The translations under genes were made by a program, and so were the position numbers. A stretch of DNA of 64,000 nucleotides from Sphingobacteriales bacterium 16-39-50 (GTDB lineage Bacteria > Bacteroidota > Bacteroidia > Sphingobacteriales > Sphingobacteriaceae): NCBI GenBank assembly GCA_002257025.1, contig NCHA01000001.1, positions 620,001 through 684,000 of the forward strand. Reading direction: 5' to 3'. The notes under the pieces were generated by a model. It made no database searches. It saw only the letters and a list, made by a program, of their open reading frames with translations, and was not told where the DNA came from. Shown in pieces: positions 56,227 to 63,474 of the stretch (position 1 is the stretch's first letter; the number at the start of each line of letters is the position of its first letter).

Positions 56227-57495
56227 TCATGATACTTTTACCACTTTTAAAGTTTTTACTTTATTCATTTCTTGATTATCCAACAGATTCCGGAGCTTGG
56301 CCATATCCTGGCTGACCTTCTGTTCTACTACCTTTGCATAGATCTGGGTAGTCCTGATTGTAGTATGCCCCAGCATCTTACTGACCGTTTCAATGGGAAC
56401 ACCATTGGATAGCGTAACGGAGGTAGCAAACGTATGCCGGGCCAAATGGAAGGTCAGGTTCTTTTTAATCCCGCATAAATCTGCTACTTCCTTGAGATAG
56501 CTATTTAATTTTTGGTTTGATATCATAGGGAAAAGACTACCCTTGGAAATAGATCTCGGACTATCCTTGTATTTAGCAATAATATACGCCGCTTTGGGTA
56601 AAATTGGAACATTTACTGAGGTATCGGTTTTTTCGCGAATTGTTTTAATCCAATAATTGCCATCTATTCCTAAAATGATATTGTCTGGAGTTAACTGCAT
56701 AACATCTATGTAGGCTATGCCGGTATAGCAGCTAAACACAAAAAGATCTTTGGCATATTGGATCCTTTGGAGGCTAAATGATTTTTCCTCAATAGAAATA
56801 AGCTCCTCATTTGTCAAATAGCCTCTTTCTACCTTTTGCATTTTAAGCTTGAAGAGTTCAAAGGGGTTTTTTTCTATCCATCCAAGTTTTACTGCTAATC
56901 GGATAATCTTTCTAAAACGTTCAAGATGCTTCATCACCCCATTGTTTTCCATACCCTTATGATGATCGGTTGGTACATAGGTTCTTAAGAAGTATTCAAA
57001 TTGTGTAATAAACTGGTAATCCAGCTCAGTAAGATAGATATCTTGTTTTTTGAATTGTGCTGAAACAAACTCCTTCAGATACTTTGCCGTGGTATAGTAA
57101 TTTTTTATAGTCCCATGGGCAAGGACTTCTTTCATTTGGACGTTGTGATAATCGATAAGGGATAGGAGAGTGTTTTCCTGTTCCTGTATCCCAAGAAACT
57201 GATTTTTGATAGCTTCGGGAGTTACCAGCTTTTTTGACAAAACCATTTCCCGGTAGTAGCTTGAAAGCTGCCCCCTTACTTCTTCCAAATAATTGTTAAG
57301 GATTTTAAGCTCTGTATTTTTTGATTTTGCAAAGCCTTTTGATGGGTTCCAATCTGCTGTTTTAACAGATTTCTTTAGAGACATTTCAATTCTGGCTCCA
57401 TTCACATTTATTCTTACATAAACCGGAGCATTACCATTTTTTTCCTTGTTCATTCTCAAAATGAAATGAACACCGAATGTGCTACTTGATCTCAT
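56227..57495 (-). CDS. int: Tyrosine recombinase/integrase (IntDOT-like)
   Basis: 422 aa. N-terminal arm-binding domain (residues 1-100), core-binding SAM-like domain (about 110-220), catalytic domain. Catalytic residues: Lys289, His350-x-x-Arg353 (HLARH), His377 and Tyr386. In place of the usual first Arg stands Ser255 in VFSCYTGIAYIDV, the known feature of IntDOT-type Bacteroidetes integrases, which accept sites with limited identity. It starts 315 bp from the right end of the element, with repeats between that may be arm sites. Confidence 0.9.
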   Translation of the reverse strand: MRSSSTFGVHFILRMNKEKNGNAPVYVRINVNGARIEMSLKKSVKTADWNPSKGFAKSKNTELKILNNYLEEVRGQLSSYYREMVLSKKLVTPEAIKNQFLGIQEQENTLLSLIDYHNVQMKEVLAHGTIKNYYTTAKYLKEFVSAQFKKQDIYLTELDYQFITQFEYFLRTYVPTDHHKGMENNGVMKHLERFRKIIRLAVKLGWIEKNPFELFKLKMQKVERGYLTNEELISIEEKSFSLQRIQYAKDLFVFSCYTGIAYIDVMQLTPDNIILGIDGNYWIKTIREKTDTSVNVPILPKAAYIIAKYKDSPRSISKGSLFPMISNQKLNSYLKEVADLCGIKKNLTFHLARHTFATSVTLSNGVPIETVSKMLGHTTIRTTQIYAKVVEQKVSQDMAKLRNLLDNQEMNKVKTLKVVKVS

Positions 57496-57529
57496 ACACT
57501 TAACTTTTAAAGTTTAACATAAACTGATT

Positions 57530-57731
57530 TGAACTATTTAAGTCCAAACAGGTCACCAGAAAAACATAAAAGTGATCCTTTTCGATCTATTTGAGTTTAA
57601 ATATAATTGATGTATATATCTTATAATCAATTAATTAAAGCCTTTCTGGTGACCTAAGTTAAAAATTAATTTAGGTCACCTACTGGTTCTCAGATAGTAT
57701 GGATTGAAACGGATTAATATGAACTGTTTAA
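57530..57731. repeat. Layered repeats at the integrase end (putative arm sites)
   Basis: GGTCACCAGAAA (57551) is inverted exactly at 57643 (TTTCTGGTGACC), and GGTGACCTAA (57648) is inverted exactly at 57671 (TTAGGTCACC), so GGTCACC occurs three times. In addition TGAACTATTTAA (57530) and TGAACTGTTTAA (57720) form an 11/12 direct repeat bracketing them. The position between integrase start and element end fits binding sites for recombinase arm domain and excisionase. Confidence 0.65.
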
Positions 57732-57734
57732 ACG

Positions 57735-57772
57735 CAAAAAAGCCCCTAAATTATGATATTTAGAGGCTTTTG
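57735..57772. terminator. Hairpin near the right end of the element
   Basis: AAAGCCCCTAAAT and ATTTAGAGGCTTT pair over 12 of 13 bases, with A/T runs on both sides. It follows, on the minus strand, the tRNA-like piece at 57791-57806 and could originally have ended a tRNA transcript. Confidence 0.65.
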
Positions 57773-57807
57773 CATCCAGATGAACTGGCTTTTGTCGGGG
57801 TGGCAGC

Positions 57808-57822
57808 AAGGAAACCAAAACC
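57808..57822. other. Right junction (attR candidate)
   Basis: AAGGAAACCAAAACC. From about 57816 rightwards the bases encode SMP-30 in frame. CAAAA (57816-57820) is in the same codon phase as CAAAA at 38227. On the minus strand, just inside the element, CTGCCACCCCGA resembles a tRNA-Pro 3' end. Confidence 0.55.
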
Positions 57823-58551
57823 TGGAAATTTGAAGGCAGGCTCACCATGGTTTGCCCGGGTAAATCGAATTGCCTGATTCTGGGTTTAAATGCCGGAGTT
57901 GCGAGGTTTGATCTGAAATCCGAGAAGCTGGAATGGCTGCTGGATATCGAATCAGAGATCAAAGAAAATCGATGTAATGATGCTAAGTGTGACAGCAGCG
58001 GTAGATTATGGATTGGCACGATGGACATGACTTTTAAACCGGGGGCTTCATCTTTATACTGCATTGATAAAAAGCTCAGTATTGAAAAAAAGCTGAGCAA
58101 TCTGACAATTTCTAATGGAATGGCCTGGACAGCCGATAACAAGAGAATGTATTTTATTGATAGTCCCACACAAAGCGTACAAGCCTATTCCTTTGATCCG
58201 GTTAGCGGAGATATCCTGTTTGAGAAAAACGCAGTTCATATTCCGGCAGAACTGGGTACACCCGATGGAATGTGTATTGACCGGGAAGGTATGTTATGGG
58301 TAGCACATTGGGGAGGTTTTGGGGTTTACAGGTGGAATCCTTTAAATGGGAACCTTCTCGAAAAGATTGAAATCCCAGTACCCCATGTAACTTCATGTGC
58401 TTTTGCAGGCAAAAACCTTGATCACCTGATCATTACAACCGCCAGAGGTGATTTAAATGATGAGGATCTGAAAAAATATCCTGAAAGCGGGAATATATTC
58501 TATTTAAAGATGAAAGTCAGGGGAACAGAACCCAATAACTGCATTTTTTGA
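57816..58551 (+). pseudogene. SMP-30/gluconolactonase gene, 3' fragment
   Basis: Reads on from the split: KTWKFEGRLTMVCPGKSNCL, then the lactonase motifs DAKCDSSGRLWIGTMDM (metal Asn/Asp region), ISNGMAWTADNKRMYFIDSP, and GTPDGMCIDREGMLWVAHWG. About 245 aa, all but the first blade. An internal ATG at 57847 could allow translation, but the product would lack the N-terminal metal Glu (LGEGPLW is in the other fragment), so it should be inactive. Confidence 0.87.
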
Positions 58552-58633
58552 CCTGACCGGGAATTCAAATTGATTTCAAAGATGCATCACCACTATGTTC
58601 ATCAAGTGACAGCTAAACTCAGAACAAAAATTC

Positions 58634-58642
58634 TATCTTTGC
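58634..58642 (+). promoter_or_regulatory. -7 box upstream of ychF
   Basis: TATCTTTGC matches TAnnTTTG, placing the transcription start at about 58648, just before a heptamer array that would then form most of the ychF leader. No clear -33 TTG. Confidence 0.6.
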
Positions 58643-58655
58643 GGCAAAATGGGAA

Positions 58656-58760
58656 GAAGTCTGAAGTCTGAAGTCTGAAGTCTGAAGTCTGAAGTCTGAA
58701 GTCTGAGGTCTGAGGCTTACTACTTATAACCTATAACTTATAACCTACAACTTACAACTA
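58656..58760. repeat. Fifteen-unit heptanucleotide array before ychF
   Basis: Seven exact copies of GAAGTCT (58656-58704), then in unbroken 7-nt register GAGGTCT, GAGGCTT, ACTACTT, ATAACCT, ATAACTT, ATAACCT, ACAACTT, ACAACTA, ending two bases before the ychF start codon. Confidence 0.92.
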
Positions 58761-58762
58761 AA

Positions 58763-59863
58763 ATGGCATTACAGTGCGGTATAGTCGGATTACCAAATGT
58801 TGGAAAATCTACACTTTTTAATTGTTTATCGAACGCAAAGGCGCAGGCGGCGAATTTTCCATTCTGTACCATCGAACCTAATATCGGTGTTATTACCGTA
58901 CCGGATCCTCGTTTAACCAAACTTGCTGAACTGGTAAAGCCGGTTAAGGTTCAGCCAAACACTATTGAAATCGTGGATATTGCCGGGCTCGTAAAAGGAG
59001 CCAGCAAAGGTGAAGGACTTGGGAACCAGTTCCTTGGAAATATACGTGCTACCAATGCAATTATACATGTTCTGCGCTGTTTTGATGATGATAATGTGAT
59101 CCATGTGGATGGTTCTGTTGATCCAATAAGGGATAAAGAAATCATTGATACTGAATTGCAGTTAAAGGACCTTGATGCTATTTCAAAGCGTATCCAAAAA
59201 GTTGAGAAAATGGCTAAGACCGGCAATGATAAGGATGCAAAAAAGACCTATGAGGTTTGCAATATCGTTAAAGCACACCTTGAATCAGGTAAATCTGTTC
59301 GTACCGCCCCTATCAGTGAAGAAGACAAAGAATATATAGCCGACCTGTTTTTATTGACAGAAAAACCAGTAATGTATGTGTGTAATGTAGATGAGAAATC
59401 TGTTGTCAGTGGCAATCAATACGTAGATAAGGTTCGTGAGGCAGTAAAGGAAGAAAATGCAGAGGTACTGGTTATTTCAGCCCAAATTGAGGCCGAAATA
59501 GCTTCTCTTGAAAGCTTTGAAGAAAGACAAATGTTCCTTGAAGATCTGGGACTGAGCGAGTCGGGAGTAACCCAGTTAATACGGGCTGCTTATAAACTAT
59601 TAAAGCTGGCAACCTATTTCACTGCAGGCGTACAGGAAGTGAGAGCATGGACCATTACACAGGGTTTTACAGCCCCTCAGGCTGCCGGAGTTATTCACTC
59701 AGATTTTGAAAAAGGATTTATCCGTGCAGAGGTTATTAAATATGATGATTTTGTAAACCTTGGTTCTGAAGCCGCCTGTAAGGAAGCCGGAAAGCTGGGT
59801 GTTGAAGGCAAAACTTATATCGTGCAGGATGGAGATATCATGCATTTCAGATTTAATGTTTAG
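58763..59863 (+). CDS. ychF: Redox-regulated ATPase/GTP-binding protein YchF
   Basis: 366 aa, universal OLA1/YchF ATPase of the Obg superfamily. G1 motif GLPNVGKST, G3 DIAGLVKGASKGEGLGN, G4-like NVDEKS (NxxE form that favours ATP), and a C-terminal TGS domain (WTITQGFTAPQAAGVIHSDFEKGFIRAEVI). Binds ribosomes; involved in stress and translation control. Full length. The leader carries the heptamer array. Confidence 0.95.
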   Translation: MALQCGIVGLPNVGKSTLFNCLSNAKAQAANFPFCTIEPNIGVITVPDPRLTKLAELVKPVKVQPNTIEIVDIAGLVKGASKGEGLGNQFLGNIRATNAIIHVLRCFDDDNVIHVDGSVDPIRDKEIIDTELQLKDLDAISKRIQKVEKMAKTGNDKDAKKTYEVCNIVKAHLESGKSVRTAPISEEDKEYIADLFLLTEKPVMYVCNVDEKSVVSGNQYVDKVREAVKEENAEVLVISAQIEAEIASLESFEERQMFLEDLGLSESGVTQLIRAAYKLLKLATYFTAGVQEVRAWTITQGFTAPQAAGVIHSDFEKGFIRAEVIKYDDFVNLGSEAACKEAGKLGVEGKTYIVQDGDIMHFRFNV

Positions 59864-59866
59864 AAC

Positions 59867-59897
59867 TTGCCGCTAATAGCGGAATAACTATATTTGC
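59867..59897 (+). promoter_or_regulatory. Promoter of tRNA-Arg
   Basis: TTG at 59867-59869, 19-base spacer, TATATTTGC at 59889-59897: a full match to the Bacteroidetes sigma consensus. It overlaps the end of ychF by no bases (the stop ends at 59863). Confidence 0.82.
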
Positions 59898-59923
59898 AGC
59901 CTAATCTTTTTATATGAAAGATT

Positions 59924-59995
59924 GTACCCATAGTTCAATGGATAGAATTGCAGATTCCGGTTCTGCTGATGGGGGTTCGAATCCCTCTGGGTACA
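59924..59995 (+). tRNA. tRNA-Arg (anticodon CCG)
   Basis: Cloverleaf read by eye: acceptor GTACCCA/TGGGTAC, D-stem GTTC/GAAT with one weak pair, anticodon stem GCAGA/TCTGC with loop TTCCGGT (anticodon CCG, codon CGG), T-stem GGGGG/CCCTC with TTCGAAT loop, discriminator A. CCA is not encoded. A terminator follows. Confidence 0.93.
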
Positions 59996-59998
59996 CAA

Positions 59999-60028
59999 AC
60001 CCCGGATTAATTCCGGGGCTTTTTTTTT
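59999..60028 (+). terminator. Terminator of tRNA-Arg
   Basis: Stem ACCCCGGA/TTCCGGGG-like (CCCCGGA with TCCGGGG exact), loop ATTAA-type, followed by nine T. Confidence 0.9.
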
Positions 60029-60103
60029 GCCTCAATATTTTCTAAATCCCTATGTGATTATTTAAGGGGCAGGAGGTTATTCAATCTCGCAATCCTTAAC
60101 TTA

Positions 60104-60555
60104 ACCTGAATTCGATATAAGGAAAGCAAAAAAATACGGTTATAATTGGTCAAATAAGGTACTGGAGCCCTTATTAATAATTTAAAAAACCAATACCTGT
60201 GTGTTATAGGCTGGTTCAGTCCTTTCCTACGGAGTATTTCCGGCAAGAAATCGCATTATGGTTCAAATTACGGATAGCCGGAAGATACCTCCACCGGCAA
60301 GGTTTATTTTACCAGGGACTGTTTTTCATCTGGACCGACAGCCCGGCAAAAGGACCACCGGCCATTTGAAATAAACCTGGGTGGCAGCTGTAGCTTTTTT
60401 GCAGTACGGAATTTCATGATATAAACAAAAAGCTGCAAAAAATTACAGCAGAACACAGGAATGCCGCGACCGAAGAATCACAGAACTTGCTTTCCTAAAC
60501 AAAAGAAAATTAGTCAATCTAATTAGTCCTGAAAGATTTTATATCGAAGGCAGGT
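60104..60555. repeat. MITE-like repeat, copy A
   Basis: 452 bp. Ends are inverted repeats: ACCTGAATTCGATATAA (60104) against TTATATCGAAGGCAGGT (60539), 15 of 17 matching. The core from about 60191 (CAATACCTGT) to 60334 recurs at 62283-62430 in the same orientation. One-base indels between copies break all reading frames, so it does not look protein-coding. The middle has an extra stretch of about 150 bp absent from copy B. It fills the gap between tRNA-Arg and the DUF1080 gene. Confidence 0.75.
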
Positions 60556-60575
60556 CAAATAATGAATTTTATCCC

Positions 60576-61925
60576 CTAATTCAACTCCTTTATTTTAATA
60601 CTTCTAAAGTAAACTTCATCACCATGATCCTGCAAAAGAATCTTGCCTTGTGCTGCAGTTCCAAAGCCCTGGACTGCTTTAAACTTGCTGCGGGAAATGT
60701 TTTCCATAAAATCTGCAGAACCCCGCTGGTACTCGAGCACTTTGATGCCGTTTAACCAGTGCTCCACTTTATTATCCGGATAAACCCTGATCATGCCCTG
60801 ATTCCATTCACCAACCTTTTTTAAAGAATATGGAATCTTTTGTGCAGGCAGGATATCATATAATGATGCCTGAGTCCGGTTGCCTTTAATCCCAAGCTTT
60901 GCATCAGGATGGTTTTCATCATCAAGTATCTGATATTCCAACCCAAGAATTGAGCCACCCAGATTACTGACAAAATACTTCAGTCCGCTATTTGCTCCCT
61001 TTGTTAGTTTAAAATCAAACTTCAATTCATACGCCGAGTATTCCTTCTCAGTCACAATATCCCCTCCTTTAGCCTTCTCACCCGGAATATCTTTCTGAAC
61101 ACTTAAAATTCCATCCTGGATTTGCCAGCCTTCAGCAGGGAATGCAGATCCATTTGCTGCTGTCCAGCCTTTTGTTGACTTTCCATCCCATAGCAAACGA
61201 TAGCCCTGCTTTTTCTCAAGTGCAGACAGATCATTCGTGACCATATTCACCACAAAAATATCTGCAGGAGCTGAAGGCTTGAGGTTTTCGGTTTGAATAC
61301 GAATATTTCTCCACCGGATCTGACGGCCCTGAGGTTCAGATGAAGGAATGGCATGAACCTGCATCGCAATAAATCCTTTGGCGGTCATATCATCAATAAG
61401 GTGGGAAACCGGTATTCCGTTCACCCAGGTACGGATGCTATTCCCGATACACTCTATACGATACTTATTCCAGTCATTAATTTTATAGGCTGTTTTAGCT
61501 GCAGGATTTAGTTCCAGGTTATACAACCAGCCTCTCCTGCCCTCATCATAAACGCCACCGCTCCAGGCTCTTGCCGAGGGATCAATCTCCATCTGATAAC
61601 CATGCACTCTTCCATTCTGATAGTCAGACTTACTCAGACTTCTAAACTGAATTCCTGAATTCATCAATGGATGTGCGAGTAATTCTACTTCAAGGATGAA
61701 ATCGCCGTACTCCTTTTCGCTTGCAAGAAAGGAATTGGGTGTATTGGATACTGTAGTTCCAATAATCTCATCCCCTTTGGCTTCATAGGTTGCTTTCCCG
61801 CCAAGCAACTTCCAGCCACTAAGATCTTTCCCATTATAAAGGTTAACCCAGCCCGAATTAGATCGCTGAGCGAATACGTTCACTGAAACAAGCAGGAACA
61901 ACAAGGTAATTAACTTCGAATTCAT
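60576..61925 (-). CDS. Secreted double DUF1080 (3-keto-disaccharide hydrolase) protein
   Basis: 449 aa from the ATG at 61925 (TTG or ATG upstream would only lengthen the leader); signal peptide MNSKLITLLFLLVSVNVFAQ. Two DUF1080 concanavalin-like domains: WVNLYNGKDLSGWKLLGGKA (about 23-210) and LLWDGKSTKGWTAANGSAFP (about 240-449). Some DUF1080 enzymes cleave 3-keto-glycosides made by FAD/heme-linked sugar oxidation, which matches the cytochrome at 25.8 kb. Flanked by both copies of the MITE-like repeat. Confidence 0.87.
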   Translation of the reverse strand: MNSKLITLLFLLVSVNVFAQRSNSGWVNLYNGKDLSGWKLLGGKATYEAKGDEIIGTTVSNTPNSFLASEKEYGDFILEVELLAHPLMNSGIQFRSLSKSDYQNGRVHGYQMEIDPSARAWSGGVYDEGRRGWLYNLELNPAAKTAYKINDWNKYRIECIGNSIRTWVNGIPVSHLIDDMTAKGFIAMQVHAIPSSEPQGRQIRWRNIRIQTENLKPSAPADIFVVNMVTNDLSALEKKQGYRLLWDGKSTKGWTAANGSAFPAEGWQIQDGILSVQKDIPGEKAKGGDIVTEKEYSAYELKFDFKLTKGANSGLKYFVSNLGGSILGLEYQILDDENHPDAKLGIKGNRTQASLYDILPAQKIPYSLKKVGEWNQGMIRVYPDNKVEHWLNGIKVLEYQRGSADFMENISRSKFKAVQGFGTAAQGKILLQDHGDEVYFRSIKIKELN

Positions 61926-62026
61926 AGAATTATTTTTATTAAATGTACAAATTCCTGCCAATCAACCTAAGCAAGACAATAATATAACATGAGTTCGATA
62001 TTAAACTATCTAAAGACTAATATTTA

Positions 62027-62162
62027 ACCACATAGATTGAATTTATTATGCTTTAAAGGACACATAGATTGTAAATCACATAGCTTGAAGCGAAGCTTCA
62101 AGGCTATCTGTGTCTAAAATGTAGGTTAGAGGCTATAAAATCCTATGTTTCTATGCGGTTTT
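62027..62162. repeat. Intergenic hairpin repeat (ACATAG type)
   Basis: AACCACATAG (about 62027) is answered by CTATGCGGTT (about 62152). Inside is a long hairpin: GACACATAG-type arm, then CTTGAAGC, loop GAA, GCTTCAAG, then CTATCTGTGTC. No gene. Confidence 0.6.
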
Positions 62163-62194
62163 TAAAATATTATGTCGAGTTCATGTTAATATAA

Positions 62195-62498
62195 GCTGCG
62201 TTCGATATAAAGTAGGGTAAAAAAATACGGTTATTATTTGTCAGATAAGGCTCTGGAGCCACAATTATTAGATTTTGGAAAGCAATACCTGTGTATTATA
62301 GGCTGGTTCAGCCCTTTCCTACGGAGTATTTCCGGCAAGAAATCGCGTTCTGGTTCAAACTACAATAGCCGGAAGATACTTCCTCCGGCAAGGTTTATTT
62401 TACCCGGAGCTGTATTTCATCGGGACGGGCAGCTCCCTGCTTTCTAAAAAAATAAGCGATCTAAAATAGCCCGGCAAGATTTTATACCGAACTCAGGT
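62195..62498. repeat. MITE-like repeat, copy B
   Basis: 304 bp. Left end GCTGCGTTCGATATAA, right end TTATACCGAACTCAGGT. Shares the core with copy A (CAATACCTGTGT, CTTTCCTACGGAGTATTTCC, AGCCGGAAGATAC, CCGGCAAGGTTTATTTTACC), direct orientation, without the extra middle part. Confidence 0.75.
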
Positions 62499-62588
62499 TA
62501 ATATATACTCTCCAAGGCAGCTTCCTGATAATTAGCTTTATAAATTCTTCCAAAAATAGCTTACTTTAAGTCCGAAAAAATACCTCAA

Positions 62589-63395
62589 ATGAAACGACTC
62601 TATTTTGCTTTTACACTATTAATTCTATACTCCTGCGGTGTTTCCAGAGAGCAGACCAAAACAGCCCAAAAATCTTCTTCCAATGAATTAAAGATAATGA
62701 GTTATAATATTCATATCGGTAATCCGCCCTCAAAACCGGGCATAATAGATATGGAAGCCATTATCAAAGCAATCAAAGCAGAAGACCCTGATCTGATAGC
62801 CTTGCAGGAAGTGGATGTAAACACTGCCCGCTCCGGAAAGATAAATCAGGCAGATATCATTGCAAGGAAGCTCGGAATGAACTTCTTCTTCGCAAAAACA
62901 ATCGACCATGATGGAGGCGATTATGGGGTTGCTTTACTGTCTAAATTTCCGATCAGCGAAACAAAGATCCACCGTCTGACCACGGTGGCTGGAAGTGGCG
63001 GAGAACCCAGAGTAATTGCAACTGCAAAAATTCAATTAAAAAACGGCAAATATATCCGTTTTGGAGCAACCCATCTTGATCATTTAAGGAATCCGGTTAA
63101 CAGAGAAATACAGATTGAGGAGATCAATAAAATAGGAACTGAAGAAAAACTCCCATTTATTATCGCAGGTGATCTTAATGCGGTGACTGAGTCGACAGTG
63201 ATACAAAAACTTGATCAGGTATTCATGCGAACATGCAGTAAGTGTGAACCAACATTTCCAGTGGTAACACCAAACAGAACCATTGATTTCATAGCATTTA
63301 AGAAAACAGATCCTTTCAGTGTGATTTCACATCGGGTAATACAGGAACACTATGCATCAGATCATTTACCGGTAGTAGCATTGTTACGTTTCTAA
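62589..63395 (+). CDS. Endonuclease/exonuclease/phosphatase family lipoprotein
   Basis: 268 aa. Lipobox in ILYSCGVSR (MKRLYFAFTLLILYSCG). EEP fold: MSYNIHIGN, LIALQEVDVNTARSG (catalytic Glu), GVALLSKFPI, AGDLNAV (metal Asp/Asn) and SDHLPVVALL (catalytic His). Envelope-anchored; the family includes DNases, sphingomyelinases and inositol phosphatases. The exported sugar-enzyme context favours a phosphodiesterase or phosphatase role over DNA repair. Confidence 0.86.
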   Translation: MKRLYFAFTLLILYSCGVSREQTKTAQKSSSNELKIMSYNIHIGNPPSKPGIIDMEAIIKAIKAEDPDLIALQEVDVNTARSGKINQADIIARKLGMNFFFAKTIDHDGGDYGVALLSKFPISETKIHRLTTVAGSGGEPRVIATAKIQLKNGKYIRFGATHLDHLRNPVNREIQIEEINKIGTEEKLPFIIAGDLNAVTESTVIQKLDQVFMRTCSKCEPTFPVVTPNRTIDFIAFKKTDPFSVISHRVIQEHYASDHLPVVALLRF

Positions 63396-63474
63396 TCGGG
63401 CATTTTTGAATAAGAATAAACTAGTTTTATCGTCAGATTCTACAATCAAGGTTTAACAATAAATAGATAATATA

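Larger units (their letters stand above)
38227..57820. mobile_element. Integrative mobilizable element inserted in the SMP-30 gene
   Basis: About 19.6 kb. Evidence: the two host gene halves at its edges join in frame; a tyrosine recombinase gene at the right edge points inward (minus strand); excisionase-like HTH, ORF6N, MobA, MobB and TraG-like genes follow; cargo and an IS remnant fill the rest. No conjugative pilus or T4SS genes, so it should be mobilised by a helper element. Boundaries are uncertain by about 15 bp; a 5-base identity CAAAA is shared in the same reading phase at both joints. Confidence 0.85.

Noticed and set aside
57714..58169. Minus-strand open frame of 151 codons over the right junction
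   Set aside because: It runs antisense to the SMP-30 fragment and crosses the terminator hairpin and the element end; no protein family is recognised. Chance frame.
58656..58760. Repeat array considered as CRISPR
   Set aside because: Units are 7 nt with no spacers and no cas genes nearby.
62238..62447. 69-codon frame within MITE copy B
   Set aside because: The frame is not kept in copy A because of one-base indels; no family match.
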